From Ottowia thiooxydans DSM 14619 (GTDB lineage Bacteria > Pseudomonadota > Gammaproteobacteria > Burkholderiales > Burkholderiaceae_C): 64,000 bases of DNA. A model generated the notes under the pieces. It did not search any database, was not told the DNA's origin, and saw only the letters and a list, made by a program, of their open reading frames with translations. Within the stretch, counting starts at the first letter, position 1; the number at the start of each line of letters is the position of its first letter. Positions 28,523 through 37,202 of this stretch are shown here, piece after piece. The stretch spans positions 310,001-374,000 of the forward strand of contig NZ_AUGX01000010.1 in NCBI RefSeq assembly GCF_000422885.1, read 5' to 3'. The translations under genes were made by a program, and so were the position numbers.

Positions 28523-29896
28523 TTACGTCACTTTTGCGTCAGGGGCAGAACCCGGAGCGGGCTCCGAAGAGGCTGGCTCACCTGCAGGTTTCCCTGCCGA
28601 ATCAGACACCGTATGCACCACCCGCTGTGGGTACGGAATATCAATGTTGTGGGCGCGCAAGGTTCGCAAAATAGCGAGGTTGACCTCAGAGCGCAGGCCC
28701 ATCTGGCCTGATTCAGGCTGATCCACCCAGAAGCCCACCGTGAACTCCAGGCCATCTGCACCAAAGGCTGAAAGAGATACAGACGGCGCTGGCTCCCTCA
28801 GCACCCGCGAGCTTGATAGCGCCGCCTCACGCAACAAGCGGATGACGAGGTCGACATCACTGTCATAACCAACCGAAACCACGGTGGACCTGGACACCCG
28901 CCTATCCGCTAACGACAAATTTTCCACGCGCTGCGTCACCATCATTTCATTGGGCACGATGGATTCGCCTCCGTTGACCGCGCGAATGACGGTGTAGCGC
29001 GTTCGGATGTCAGTCACCTGCCCCTCATAGCCATCTACGCGCACCACATCTCCTATGCGAATGGCGCGCTCGGCCAGGACGACAAATCCGCTGACATAGT
29101 TGGCCGCCAGTTTCTGCAGGCCCAAGCCAATACCCACACCAATGGCGCCGCCAAGCACAGAAAGCGCAGTGAGGTTGATACCAACGGTGGACAAGGCCAT
29201 CAGCACACCGACGAACAGCAGCAAAGCCCGCACGGCATTGGCAATGGCAATACGCACAGAAAGGCTGGCGCCACTGGCGGCCCGCAGCAGCCGCGCCTCG
29301 ATCGCGGCAGAAAGCCAAAGCGCCAGCATGACCACCGCGCCCACAGTGACTGCTCCGCGCAGCAGCATGGCCACCGACAGCTTGGCACCACCCATCTGCC
29401 ATGTCACATCGTCCAATTCATCCATGAGCAAGGGCAACAGCCCCGTAACCCACAAGACAAAACAAAGCCACACACCCCAGGAGATTGAACGCTCCAGCGC
29501 TCGCACGGGCGCGGCTTTCGGGAACGCCGCCTGTAATACCTTCACCCCTATGCGGATGACCACCAAGGCCACCAGAGCGGGTAGCACCACCCGCAAAAAC
29601 GGCACGGCTTGCCAGCGAGCCAACTCCAGGCGAACCAAATAGGTGAGCCCCAGCCACAACAGCGGAAAAAGGACGCCATCAAAGGCGCGCACGCCGGTGA
29701 GGATGGATGGTTTGTCAGGAATCTGCGGCCAGGCGCGCCGCGCAGCACTCGCCAATGCCCATGCGATCAGGCCGCAGCAGACGACAAGGGCTATCTCGAT
29801 CAGCACCCCGCGCTGGCTCACGCTGACCCACCAGGCGGTCCAATCGTTGATGCGTAGCCCGGAGGCGTCGGTCAATCCTGCGCTTATGCCCGCCAT
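28523..29896 (-). CDS. MscS-family mechanosensitive ion channel
   Basis: 457 residues with about seven predicted transmembrane segments before a soluble MscS beta domain, compared with three segments in E. coli MscS. The pore helix and following domain are recognisable: ALSVLGGAIGVGIGLGLQKLAANYVSG (about 250-275), then ERAIRIGDVVRVDGYEGQV, the MscS signature, and IVPNEMMVTQRVENLS. The C-terminal domain continues to PYPQRVVHTVSD and a Pro/Ala-rich tail. The inner-membrane channel releases solutes on hypo-osmotic shock. Its ATG at 29896 overlaps the end of the crotonase-like gene by 13 bases, so the two are probably translationally coupled although functionally unrelated. Confidence 0.92.
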   Translation of the reverse strand: MAGISAGLTDASGLRINDWTAWWVSVSQRGVLIEIALVVCCGLIAWALASAARRAWPQIPDKPSILTGVRAFDGVLFPLLWLGLTYLVRLELARWQAVPFLRVVLPALVALVVIRIGVKVLQAAFPKAAPVRALERSISWGVWLCFVLWVTGLLPLLMDELDDVTWQMGGAKLSVAMLLRGAVTVGAVVMLALWLSAAIEARLLRAASGASLSVRIAIANAVRALLLFVGVLMALSTVGINLTALSVLGGAIGVGIGLGLQKLAANYVSGFVVLAERAIRIGDVVRVDGYEGQVTDIRTRYTVIRAVNGGESIVPNEMMVTQRVENLSLADRRVSRSTVVSVGYDSDVDLVIRLLREAALSSSRVLREPAPSVSLSAFGADGLEFTVGFWVDQPESGQMGLRSEVNLAILRTLRAHNIDIPYPQRVVHTVSDSAGKPAGEPASSEPAPGSAPDAKVT

Positions 29897-30672
29897 GTAG
29901 GTTCCCGTTTTTCGATGAATGCCTGTACGCCCTCTTGCGCCACATCAAGCATCATGTTGCAAGCCATGGTCTGGCCCGCGAGCTGATACGCGGCCTCTAT
30001 TCCAAGCTCTCGTTGTTGATAGAAAAGCTGCTTGCCCATGGCCACTGCCTCTCGCGGCTTGGCGCATATGGCACCTAAAAGCTCATCAATTTCCGCATCT
30101 ATGTCGCCTGCTGGCACCACGCGGTTAACAAGGCCACGAGCAAGCGCTTCCGATGCCTCTATGAAGCCGCCAGTGAGCAACATCTCCATGGCCTGTTTGG
30201 CAGGCAGGTTTCGTACCAGCGGTACGCTGGGGGTGGCGCAAAACAGACCGACATCAATGCCATTGACACCGAAGCGCGCCGTGTCCGCCGTGACCGCCAG
30301 GTCGCATTGCGCCACCAATTGGCAACCCGCTGCCGTGGCCAGCCCTTGCACTCGGGCGATGACGGGCACCGGCAGCTTCATGATGGAGAGCATCACCTTG
30401 CTGCACTTGGAAAACAGGCTCTGGTAGTAGTCGAGCCGCGGGTTCGCTTTCATCTGTTTCAGATCATGCCCAGCGCAAAAAGCTTTGCCTTCTGCGGCAA
30501 TGACCAGCGCCCTTGCCTTCTCGTCTGACGCAATGATGCTTAAGTGGCGCTGTAGCTCATCGAGCATCGCCTCGCTGAGAACGTTGAAGGATTTGGGCTG
30601 ATTGAGCGTCAGCACGTGCACCCCACGCGCATCGCAGCGGTGAAGCAATATGGGTTCAGGGTGGCTGGTCAT
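29884..30672 (-). CDS. Enoyl-CoA hydratase/isomerase (crotonase) family protein, ECHDC3-like
   Basis: 262 residues from the ATG at 30672; a longer frame to 30747 encodes an unlikely N-terminus. Crotonase motifs are present: LNQPKSFNVLSEAM, AFCAGHDLKQM for the oxyanion hole (about residues 65-75), and GLATAAGCQLVAQCDLAVTA. The two catalytic glutamates of true hydratases are absent: the first (GGGCELA in canonical enzymes) is Gln here, and the second (about FGQPE) is Gly in FGVNGIDVGLFC. This pattern matches the ECHDC3-like subgroup, so hydratase activity should not be assumed; another CoA-thioester reaction is more likely. It is adjacent to fatty-acid genes and overlaps the downstream MscS-like gene. 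Confidence 0.85.
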   Translation of the reverse strand: MTSHPEPILLHRCDARGVHVLTLNQPKSFNVLSEAMLDELQRHLSIIASDEKARALVIAAEGKAFCAGHDLKQMKANPRLDYYQSLFSKCSKVMLSIMKLPVPVIARVQGLATAAGCQLVAQCDLAVTADTARFGVNGIDVGLFCATPSVPLVRNLPAKQAMEMLLTGGFIEASEALARGLVNRVVPAGDIDAEIDELLGAICAKPREAVAMGKQLFYQQRELGIEAAYQLAGQTMACNMMLDVAQEGVQAFIEKREPTWRA

Positions 30673-30817
30673 GGTTTCACGAAAAATGCAAGGCAAAGCA
30701 TAGCGCGAAGTGCTCCGCAGCTTGAGCCAGGAATGATTTGCGGCCAAAGGCCAGTCTACTTAGAAAAAAGACGCAGTGCCGGCCTGGGCAGCCGGCGCAT
30801 GAGATCTATTTCATTAC

Positions 30818-31771
30818 CTACAAGCCAGCAAGCACCCGAATGTGCGCCTCAACGCTGCGCGCCAGGGCTCCCAGGTTGTAGCCGCCCTCCAGGCAACTGA
30901 CGATACGGCCGCCGGCATAGCGATCCGCCACATCCTTAACACGCTGAGTGATCCACGCGTAATCCTGATCCACCAGACCCAGTTGGCCCATGTCGTCATC
31001 TCGATGGGCATCAAAACCGGCGCTGATCAGGATCAATTCTGGTTTGTGCGCTTCCAGGCGTGGAATCCACATGATCTCTACCAGCTCGCGGATATCCATC
31101 CCCCGGGTGTAGGCAGCCACGGGGCAATTGACCAAATTAGCATCGGTCCTCTTCGCCCCGCCTTCGGGATAGAACGGATGCTGAAAGAAGCTCACCATGA
31201 GAATGCGGTCATCACCGGCAACGATGTCTTCCGTGCCATTGCCGTGGTGCACATCAAAATCGACAATGGCCACGCGCTTGAGGCCAAGTCTCTCGCAGGC
31301 ATATTTGGCTGCAACCGCGACATTGCTGAAAAAGCAAAAACCCATGGCCTGGTTGCGGGTAGCGTGATGGCCGGGCGGGCGGGTGCAGCAGAACGCGTTC
31401 TCCAGCTCACCACTCACCACCGCGTTAACCGCGTCAATGGCGGCGCCCGCAGAGAGCAAGGCCGCACGGTAGGTGTGGCTGTTCATCACGGTGTCGGTGT
31501 CCAGCGAATAGTGATCCGGGCCACCAGCTGCCATCTCTTCGACCAAGATCTCATTGAGCCCGCGCAGAGCAGCCACGTGGCGGCGCCCATGGGCCAATAG
31601 GAGTTCGCTCATGCCAGCGGGTGTGGCGTCGCGCCGATCAAGCGCATCGCCCACGCCGGTAATCAGAAGACGGTCTTCTATGGCGTCAAGCCGCTGCGGG
31701 CACTCTGGATGCCCAGCCCCCATATCATGCTTACGACAATCATCGTGTCTGAAAAAACCTGTCTGCCCCAT
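30818..31771 (-). CDS. Histone-deacetylase-family amidohydrolase
   Basis: 317 residues with the arginase/deacetylase fold and the full class II set of zinc and catalytic motifs. These are GHPECPQRL near the N-terminus, [19 protein letters not shown] with the His-His dyad (about 128-146), [14 protein letters not shown] with the zinc ligands Asp and His (about 170-183), [11 protein letters not shown] (about 248), and CLEGGYN (about 290). Bacterial members deacetylate acetylpolyamines, acetoin-pathway proteins or other acetyl-lysine substrates; none can be chosen from sequence alone. It is transcribed away from the MoxR operon. Confidence 0.93.
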   Translation of the reverse strand: MGQTGFFRHDDCRKHDMGAGHPECPQRLDAIEDRLLITGVGDALDRRDATPAGMSELLLAHGRRHVAALRGLNEILVEEMAAGGPDHYSLDTDTVMNSHTYRAALLSAGAAIDAVNAVVSGELENAFCCTRPPGHHATRNQAMGFCFFSNVAVAAKYACERLGLKRVAIVDFDVHHGNGTEDIVAGDDRILMVSFFQHPFYPEGGAKRTDANLVNCPVAAYTRGMDIRELVEIMWIPRLEAHKPELILISAGFDAHRDDDMGQLGLVDQDYAWITQRVKDVADRYAGGRIVSCLEGGYNLGALARSVEAHIRVLAGL

Positions 31772-31804
31772 GTTTTTCTACCTCTGCTTGAACCGATTTC
31801 CTTC

Positions 31805-31873
31805 AGGAAGCTCTATATAAATCGAGTGGCGCCTACATCTCCCACTTATTGCTCGATTTGTGCAGAGCTTCCT
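31805..31873. other. Inverted repeat between the divergent deacetylase and MoxR genes
   Basis: AGGAAGCTCT....AAATCGAG at 31805-31826 is repeated inverted at 31852-31873 (four central mismatches in 22 bases; 25-base spacer). It lies in the shared upstream region of the two divergent genes and could be an operator or an RNA stem in the moxR leader. Confidence 0.4.
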
Positions 31874-31907
31874 TAAGCTCATTCAATTTTTCATGTAACG
31901 TCGAACT

Positions 31908-32828
31908 ATGGATATTGCGACAAAAATCAAATCGGTTCTCGATCAGCTTAACACGGTGCTGATAGGCAAAAACAGTCAGGTTCAAGACAGCGTGGCGTGC
32001 CTGTTGGCAGGAGGCCACCTCCTTATTGAAGACGTGCCGGGTGTGGGTAAAACCACTCTGGCCCATGCGCTTGCACGCACTTTTGGCTTGCAGTTTTCAC
32101 GTGTGCAGTTCACCGCAGATCTGATGCCCGGCGATCTCTCGGGCGTGGCTGTGTACGAACGGCAAAAGGAGGCTTTCGTTTTCCACCCCGGGCCGGTTTT
32201 CTCCCAGATCCTTCTGGCTGATGAAATCAACCGCGCCAGCCCCAAAACGCAAAGTGCGCTACTGGAAGCCATGGAAGAAAAGCAGGTGTCCGTGGAAGGC
32301 CAGACGCGCCCCCTGCCTTCCCCATTTTTCGTGATCGCCACGCAAAACCCGTTTGACCAGCTCGGCACCTACGCCCTGCCAGAATCGCAACTGGACCGCT
32401 TCCTGATGCGAATCTCTTTGGGCTACCCGGAGCGGCAGGCAGAACGCCAACTGCTCACCGGCAGTGACCGCCGGGACCTGCTCTCCACACTCCCCGCTGT
32501 GTTGACGGAAACAGAGTTAGCAGCCTTGCAGCATGCCGTGGGCCGGATTCACGCGGCGGAGCCGCTGCTTGATTACGTGCAAGATCTGATCACCGCCACT
32601 CGATCGGGCCAATGGTTCATGCAAGGCCTTTCCCCACGCGCGGGCATTGCGCTAATGCGCGCTGCACGGGCGCAGGCCTTGATTGCCGGACGCGATTACG
32701 TGGCACCAGACGATGTGCAGGCTATCTTGCCGCAGTGCATAGCTCATCGCATGGTGCCAGTGGGAGACGCCGGGCGCGGCGCGATTGAGCAAGTGCGCGC
32801 CATGATCGACGCCGTTCCCCTTCCATGA
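31908..32828 (+). CDS. MoxR-family AAA+ ATPase
   Basis: 306 residues. Walker A is DVPGVGKTTLAHALA (about 37-51), Walker B LLADEINRASPKTQSALLEAMEE (about 102-124), and sensor 1 FFVIATQNPFDQ (about 138-149), followed by the helical lid. MoxR ATPases act as chaperones that activate or assemble partner proteins, commonly VWA or DUF58 proteins. The DUF58 gene starts inside its stop codon (ATGA overlap), and a TgpA-type transglutaminase follows, so the three form a standard MoxR-DUF58-TgpA operon. Confidence 0.94.
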   Translation: MDIATKIKSVLDQLNTVLIGKNSQVQDSVACLLAGGHLLIEDVPGVGKTTLAHALARTFGLQFSRVQFTADLMPGDLSGVAVYERQKEAFVFHPGPVFSQILLADEINRASPKTQSALLEAMEEKQVSVEGQTRPLPSPFFVIATQNPFDQLGTYALPESQLDRFLMRISLGYPERQAERQLLTGSDRRDLLSTLPAVLTETELAALQHAVGRIHAAEPLLDYVQDLITATRSGQWFMQGLSPRAGIALMRAARAQALIAGRDYVAPDDVQAILPQCIAHRMVPVGDAGRGAIEQVRAMIDAVPLP

Positions 32829-33817
32829 AATCTTCCCGCGAGCTGCAAGCAGACCCCGGCGGGAGCTTGCCCTGGTGGCATGTGCGCCCCCGCGTGCGGC
32901 AATGGTGGCTTTCCCGGCTTTCGCTAACCGACACATTCACGCTCACTCAGCGCAATGTCTACATCCTGCCCACACGCGCCGGATGGATGCTGGCCGTTAC
33001 GCTGATTGTGCTGTTGGTAGCCTCAATCAACTACCAACTCAATCTGGGCTACCTGCTCACGTTTCTTCTGATGGGCTGCGCCGTGGTGAGCATGGTGGTG
33101 TGCCACAACACGCTGCGCGGGCTGACACTCCATTTATTGCCACCGCAACCGCTGTTCCTTGGCGGGCTTTCCGTGCTTGACATCAAGCTGATCAACGCAC
33201 GACGCACCCCGAGATACGCGTTGGGAATGGCGGTACAGGGCACCAAGCATTGGGCCTGGGCGGATGTCCCGGCGCAGGGCGAATCGGCGGTACAGATCAG
33301 TTTCAGGCCAGAGCGCCGCGGCTTGCACCGCGTACCGGTCTTGACTTCGGAGACGCGTTTCCCACTGGGCACCTTCCGCGTATGGACCATCTGGCGGCCT
33401 GCCGCGCAAGTCATGGTGTATCCGGCGCCAGAAGCCATGCCCCCTCCGCTCCCGCAAGGTGACCCCATATCAGGCGCTGGCGCCATGGCCAGTGCCAGAT
33501 CCGCCGGGGAATTTGATGGCGTGCGCGCTTATCAACGCGGCGACCCTATGAAACTGGTGGTCTGGAAAAAATTCGCAAAGGCGGGCGAGTTGGTCAGCCG
33601 TGACTCCAGCCAGACACAACGCTACGAACTATGGCTGGACTTCGCCCGCGCTGGCTCGCTCGATACCGAAGGCCGACTTTCTCGTTTGGCGGCCTGGGTG
33701 ATGGCCGCAGATGCGCAAGGACTTCAGTACGGCCTGCGCCTGCCGGGCGGTGAGATCAAACCTGATGGCGGCTCAGCGCAGCGCCTTCGCTGCTTGCGGG
33801 CACTGGCGCTAGCGTGA
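32825..33817 (+). CDS. DUF58-domain membrane protein
   Basis: 330 residues. Two adjacent N-terminal transmembrane helices (GWMLAVTLIVLLVASIN and GYLLTFLLMGCAVVSMVV, about 55-100) anchor the protein. The DUF58 signature follows near residues 235-260 (RAYQRGDPMKLVVWKKFAKAGELVSRD). DUF58 proteins are VWA-like partners of MoxR ATPases; the biochemical role is not established. The start overlaps the moxR stop, and its own stop overlaps the next start, giving tight coupling. Confidence 0.9.
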   Translation: MKSSRELQADPGGSLPWWHVRPRVRQWWLSRLSLTDTFTLTQRNVYILPTRAGWMLAVTLIVLLVASINYQLNLGYLLTFLLMGCAVVSMVVCHNTLRGLTLHLLPPQPLFLGGLSVLDIKLINARRTPRYALGMAVQGTKHWAWADVPAQGESAVQISFRPERRGLHRVPVLTSETRFPLGTFRVWTIWRPAAQVMVYPAPEAMPPPLPQGDPISGAGAMASARSAGEFDGVRAYQRGDPMKLVVWKKFAKAGELVSRDSSQTQRYELWLDFARAGSLDTEGRLSRLAAWVMAADAQGLQYGLRLPGGEIKPDGGSAQRLRCLRALALA

Positions 33818-35856
33818 TGAGATTGATAGATTTCAAACACCTGCCGCGTGACGCACGCGACACCTTGTTCCTATTGGCGGTGATCGCTTGGGTCATCATG
33901 CCGCAGGTCACGCATTTGCCCATCTGGTGCACCGCGTTTGCTGCCGGCGTGCTGATCTGGCGGGGCCGAATTGCGCTCAAAGGTCACCCACTGCCCAACC
34001 GGTGGTGGCTGCTCGCGCTGCTGATCATTACCGTAGTGGCCACCTTCTTGAGCCACCGCACCTTATTGGGGCGTGATGCCGGTGTCACCCTGATCATTGT
34101 GCTGCTTACGCTCAAAACCCTTGAGTTGCGTGCCCGGCGCGACGCACTGGTGATCTTCTTCCTTGGTTTTTTCACCCTGCTCACCGGGTTCTTTCAATCG
34201 CAATCGCTGATCACAGCCATCGTGATGCTGGTGGCGCTGCTGGGCCTGCTCACTGCGTTGATCAACGCCCATCGTCCGGTGGGGCACCCCACCTTGACTG
34301 AATCCGCAGTGCTCGCCGGAAAGATGGCGCTACTGGGTGCGCCCATCATGCTGGCGCTGTTTATGCTGTTTCCACGCTTTGCACCGCTCTGGGGTTTACC
34401 TAGTGATGCCACAGCCGGCCGCAGCGGGCTTTCGGGCTCCATGAAGGTGGGCGCCATAGCAGCTTTGGTGTTGGATGACCGGGTCGCGATGCGCGTTCGT
34501 TTTGAAGGCGCACCGCCACCGCAAAGCGCGCTGTATTTTCGTGGGCCGGTTCTTAGCCAATTTGACGGAAGCGAATGGACCATCCCCGACAGCGCCTTTG
34601 GCCCTTCACCAGCGTCCGACCTCATCGTCAGCGGCCAACCGGTACGTTATGAAACCACCCTGGAGCCCAACAGCCGCCCATGGTTGCTCACACTCGATGC
34701 CGCGCCTAACGCCCCAGAACTCCCGTCTTCAGTCAATGCGCGTTTGACTTCGGATCTGCAATGGTTGGCCTCCCGGCCCATCACAGATTTGCTTAGATAC
34801 CGTGCCGAAAGCTACCCGCAATTTCGCTACGGCCTGATGGCCGCCAATGGTCAACCGCGCAAAGATTTTGGTGAATACCTGCGGCTCCCCCCGGACTTCA
34901 ACCCGCGCACACTGGCGCTTGCCAAAGAACTTAAAGCTGAGGTGCCAGAGAGCGCCCCGGAAGGCCTCGTTCAGGCCGCGCTGGGGCGGCTACGCACCGG
35001 GGGTTACCAATACACACTGGAGCCCGGGGTAACGGGGCTTCATAGCGCAGATGAATTTTGGTTCGACACCAAAGCCGGTTTTTGCGAGCACATTGCTTCG
35101 GCTTTCGTAATCCTGATGCGCGCAGCGGGAGTTCCATCGCGCATAGTCACCGGTTTTCAAGGCGGCGAGGTCAACAGCGTAGACGGCTACTGGACCGTGC
35201 GCAACGCCGACGCCCATGCCTGGGCGGAGGTGTGGCTGGCGGATCGCGGTTGGGTGCGCGTTGACCCCACCGCCTCCGTGGCCCCTGGCCGAGTGGGCCA
35301 ATTCCAGCGCCTGCGCCCCCCAGACGGCATGATGGCCGGCGCCATTGGTGCGTTCAGCCCCACACTTCTGGTTCAGCTGCGTGCCACCTGGGAAGCCATC
35401 AACAACGGGTGGAACCAATGGGTGCTCAACTACACACAAAGCCGGCAACTGGATCTGCTGAAGAACCTGGGCTTCGACAACCCAAGCTGGGAAGATCTGG
35501 GCAAGGTGCTCGCCGGCTTGCTGACACTGGCCGCCTTGGCCGGTTCGGCCTGGGCTATTTGGGAGCGCGGCCAGCACGATCCGTGGCAACGTTTGCTGGG
35601 GCAGGCGCGCAAACGCTTGTTGAAAGCAGGGGTGCAATTACCACCCAACGCGCCGCCACGTGAGTTGGCACGCCTTGCCCAAGCCAGCGAGCAGTTGCCT
35701 GAACCGTTAAAAAATGCCCTGCAAGAGTGGCTTTTGGCCTTGGAGCGGGCAAGATATGCCCCCAACCCGGGCAGCATGCCCGCGCAGATCGCTAAACTGC
35801 AAAGTCAATTCAAGCAGATCGCCTGGCCGCGCCCTGCCCCACCCCGACCCGCCTGA
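33814..35856 (+). CDS. TgpA-type membrane transglutaminase-like protein (DUF3488/DUF4129)
   Basis: 680 residues. Five to six N-terminal transmembrane helices (DUF3488, to about 190) precede a large periplasmic region with a transglutaminase-like cysteine-protease core. The catalytic Cys is in TKAGFCEHIASAF (about 425), His in NADAHAWAEVW (about 470), and Asp in VRVDPTASV (about 485). A last transmembrane helix (GLLTLAALAGSAWAIW, about 570-590) and a cytoplasmic DUF4129 tail complete the TgpA layout. Homologues are essential or important for envelope integrity in Pseudomonas; the substrate is unknown. GTG 33814 and ATG 33817 are adjacent possible starts. Confidence 0.92.
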   Translation: MMRLIDFKHLPRDARDTLFLLAVIAWVIMPQVTHLPIWCTAFAAGVLIWRGRIALKGHPLPNRWWLLALLIITVVATFLSHRTLLGRDAGVTLIIVLLTLKTLELRARRDALVIFFLGFFTLLTGFFQSQSLITAIVMLVALLGLLTALINAHRPVGHPTLTESAVLAGKMALLGAPIMLALFMLFPRFAPLWGLPSDATAGRSGLSGSMKVGAIAALVLDDRVAMRVRFEGAPPPQSALYFRGPVLSQFDGSEWTIPDSAFGPSPASDLIVSGQPVRYETTLEPNSRPWLLTLDAAPNAPELPSSVNARLTSDLQWLASRPITDLLRYRAESYPQFRYGLMAANGQPRKDFGEYLRLPPDFNPRTLALAKELKAEVPESAPEGLVQAALGRLRTGGYQYTLEPGVTGLHSADEFWFDTKAGFCEHIASAFVILMRAAGVPSRIVTGFQGGEVNSVDGYWTVRNADAHAWAEVWLADRGWVRVDPTASVAPGRVGQFQRLRPPDGMMAGAIGAFSPTLLVQLRATWEAINNGWNQWVLNYTQSRQLDLLKNLGFDNPSWEDLGKVLAGLLTLAALAGSAWAIWERGQHDPWQRLLGQARKRLLKAGVQLPPNAPPRELARLAQASEQLPEPLKNALQEWLLALERARYAPNPGSMPAQIAKLQSQFKQIAWPRPAPPRPA

Positions 35857-35925
35857 GATAGCGTGGGTGAATCCAACATTCCGGATTCACTCGCATGTCC
35901 TGAGCAAACTCCAAAACGCACGCAC

Positions 35926-37014
35926 ATGCATCGACGTCCGTTCATCCTGTCTTCAGTGGCCGCGCTGCTCACTGCCGGCAACCCAAGCATTACATCCGCA
36001 GCCCAGCGTCAGCAAAAAAGCCGACGCACTGAAGCCAACGAGGATCCCGCGCGCCCCTACCTCTTGCGCGAAGACGCTATGCGGTTTGCCGATGACCTCG
36101 CAGAGCGGCGCGGGCTGGATCGCCAGTGGGTCAGAAGCAAAATTGGCCAGGCGCTGTTTATCCGCTCCATCCCAAGATTGATGCTGCCTCCTCCGCGCGG
36201 CACTGCAAAGAATTGGGCTGTTTACCGCAGCCGATTCATTGATCCGGTACGTATCCGCGCCGGCGTGCGTTTCTGGGCAGCCAATAGCAGCACCCTGGCC
36301 CGTGCTCAAGAGCAGTTTGGCGTTCCGCCTGAGATCATTGTTGGCATCATCGGGGTGGAAACCATCTATGGTCAAAACATGGGGAGCTTTCGCGTGATAG
36401 ACGCGCTCGCCACACTGACCTTCGACTTCCCCGCTCAACACCCACGCGCCCAAGCGCGGCAAGCGTTCTTCCAGGATGAGCTGGAGCAATTTCTAAGCCT
36501 GTGTGATCGCACCGGCATGGATCCCGTCGTGCCGCTGGGAAGCTACGCAGGCGCCATGGGAATGCCGCAGTTCATGCCATCTAGCTGGGTGAAGTACGCC
36601 ATTGATTTTGACGGCGATGGCCGAGTAGATCTATGGAACAGCCCTGCGGACGTCATTGGCTCCGTTGCCAGCTATTTCCAGGGTTTCGGCTGGAAGCCTG
36701 GCATGCCCACGCACTACCCGGTGCGGCTGGCTCCAGAAGCAGATATGGATGCACTGCTGGCGCCAGACATCCTTCCTTCCTTCAGCCAGGCCAGCTTTGC
36801 GGCCAAAGGCGCTGTACTGAGTGGTGCGGCACTGGATCACGTGGGGCCGCTCGCACTCATTGAGCTTCAAAACGGCAGTGCTGAGCCCACCTTTGTGGCG
36901 GGAACAGATAATTTCTACACCATCACACGCTACAACTGGAGCAGTTACTACGCCATGGCAGTGATTGATCTTGGGCGCGAAGTCATGGCGGTCAGGAACA
37001 CACCTATACGGTGA
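35926..37014 (+). CDS. mltB: Lytic murein transglycosylase B (MltB family)
   Basis: About 362 residues from the ATG at 35926, which gives a signal-like N-terminus MHRRPFILSSVAALLTAGN; the frame also opens at GTG 35863 but that start would bury the signal. The SLT-fold catalytic glutamate is in IIGVETIYGQNMGSFRV (about residue 145). Supporting motifs are YAGAMGMPQFMPSSWVKYAIDFDGDG and WNSPADVIGSVASYFQGFGW, characteristic of MltB. The enzyme cleaves peptidoglycan glycan strands to 1,6-anhydro-muropeptides. There is no lipobox cysteine in the signal, so it may be periplasmic rather than lipid-anchored. It is downstream of, and possibly read with, the TgpA operon. Confidence 0.93.
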   Translation: MHRRPFILSSVAALLTAGNPSITSAAQRQQKSRRTEANEDPARPYLLREDAMRFADDLAERRGLDRQWVRSKIGQALFIRSIPRLMLPPPRGTAKNWAVYRSRFIDPVRIRAGVRFWAANSSTLARAQEQFGVPPEIIVGIIGVETIYGQNMGSFRVIDALATLTFDFPAQHPRAQARQAFFQDELEQFLSLCDRTGMDPVVPLGSYAGAMGMPQFMPSSWVKYAIDFDGDGRVDLWNSPADVIGSVASYFQGFGWKPGMPTHYPVRLAPEADMDALLAPDILPSFSQASFAAKGAVLSGAALDHVGPLALIELQNGSAEPTFVAGTDNFYTITRYNWSSYYAMAVIDLGREVMAVRNTPIR

Positions 37015-37115
37015 GGCTCTTGCAATCTTGTTGATGTGGACTGGAGATGAATCAACCGGCCAGCCTTGGGTTCTATAGTTACTTTCAGGCGTTGAGTTAC
37101 GTCGAATACTCAACA

Positions 37116-37170
37116 CCGTTCAAGCTTGTCGAAGCTTTGCGCGGTGCTTCGACAGGCTCAGAGTGAACGG
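37116..37170. repeat. REP-like palindromic intergenic element
   Basis: CCGTTC..GCTTGTCGAAGC and GCTTCGACAGGCTCA..GAACGG form an inverted pair in the convergent gap between mltB and the emrB-like gene. Related copies lie at 53084-53160, 63287-63336 and 63341-63400. Confidence 0.65.
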
Positions 37171-37202
37171 TTTATCTAAATATCCAACCTATATCTCAAG
37201 CC

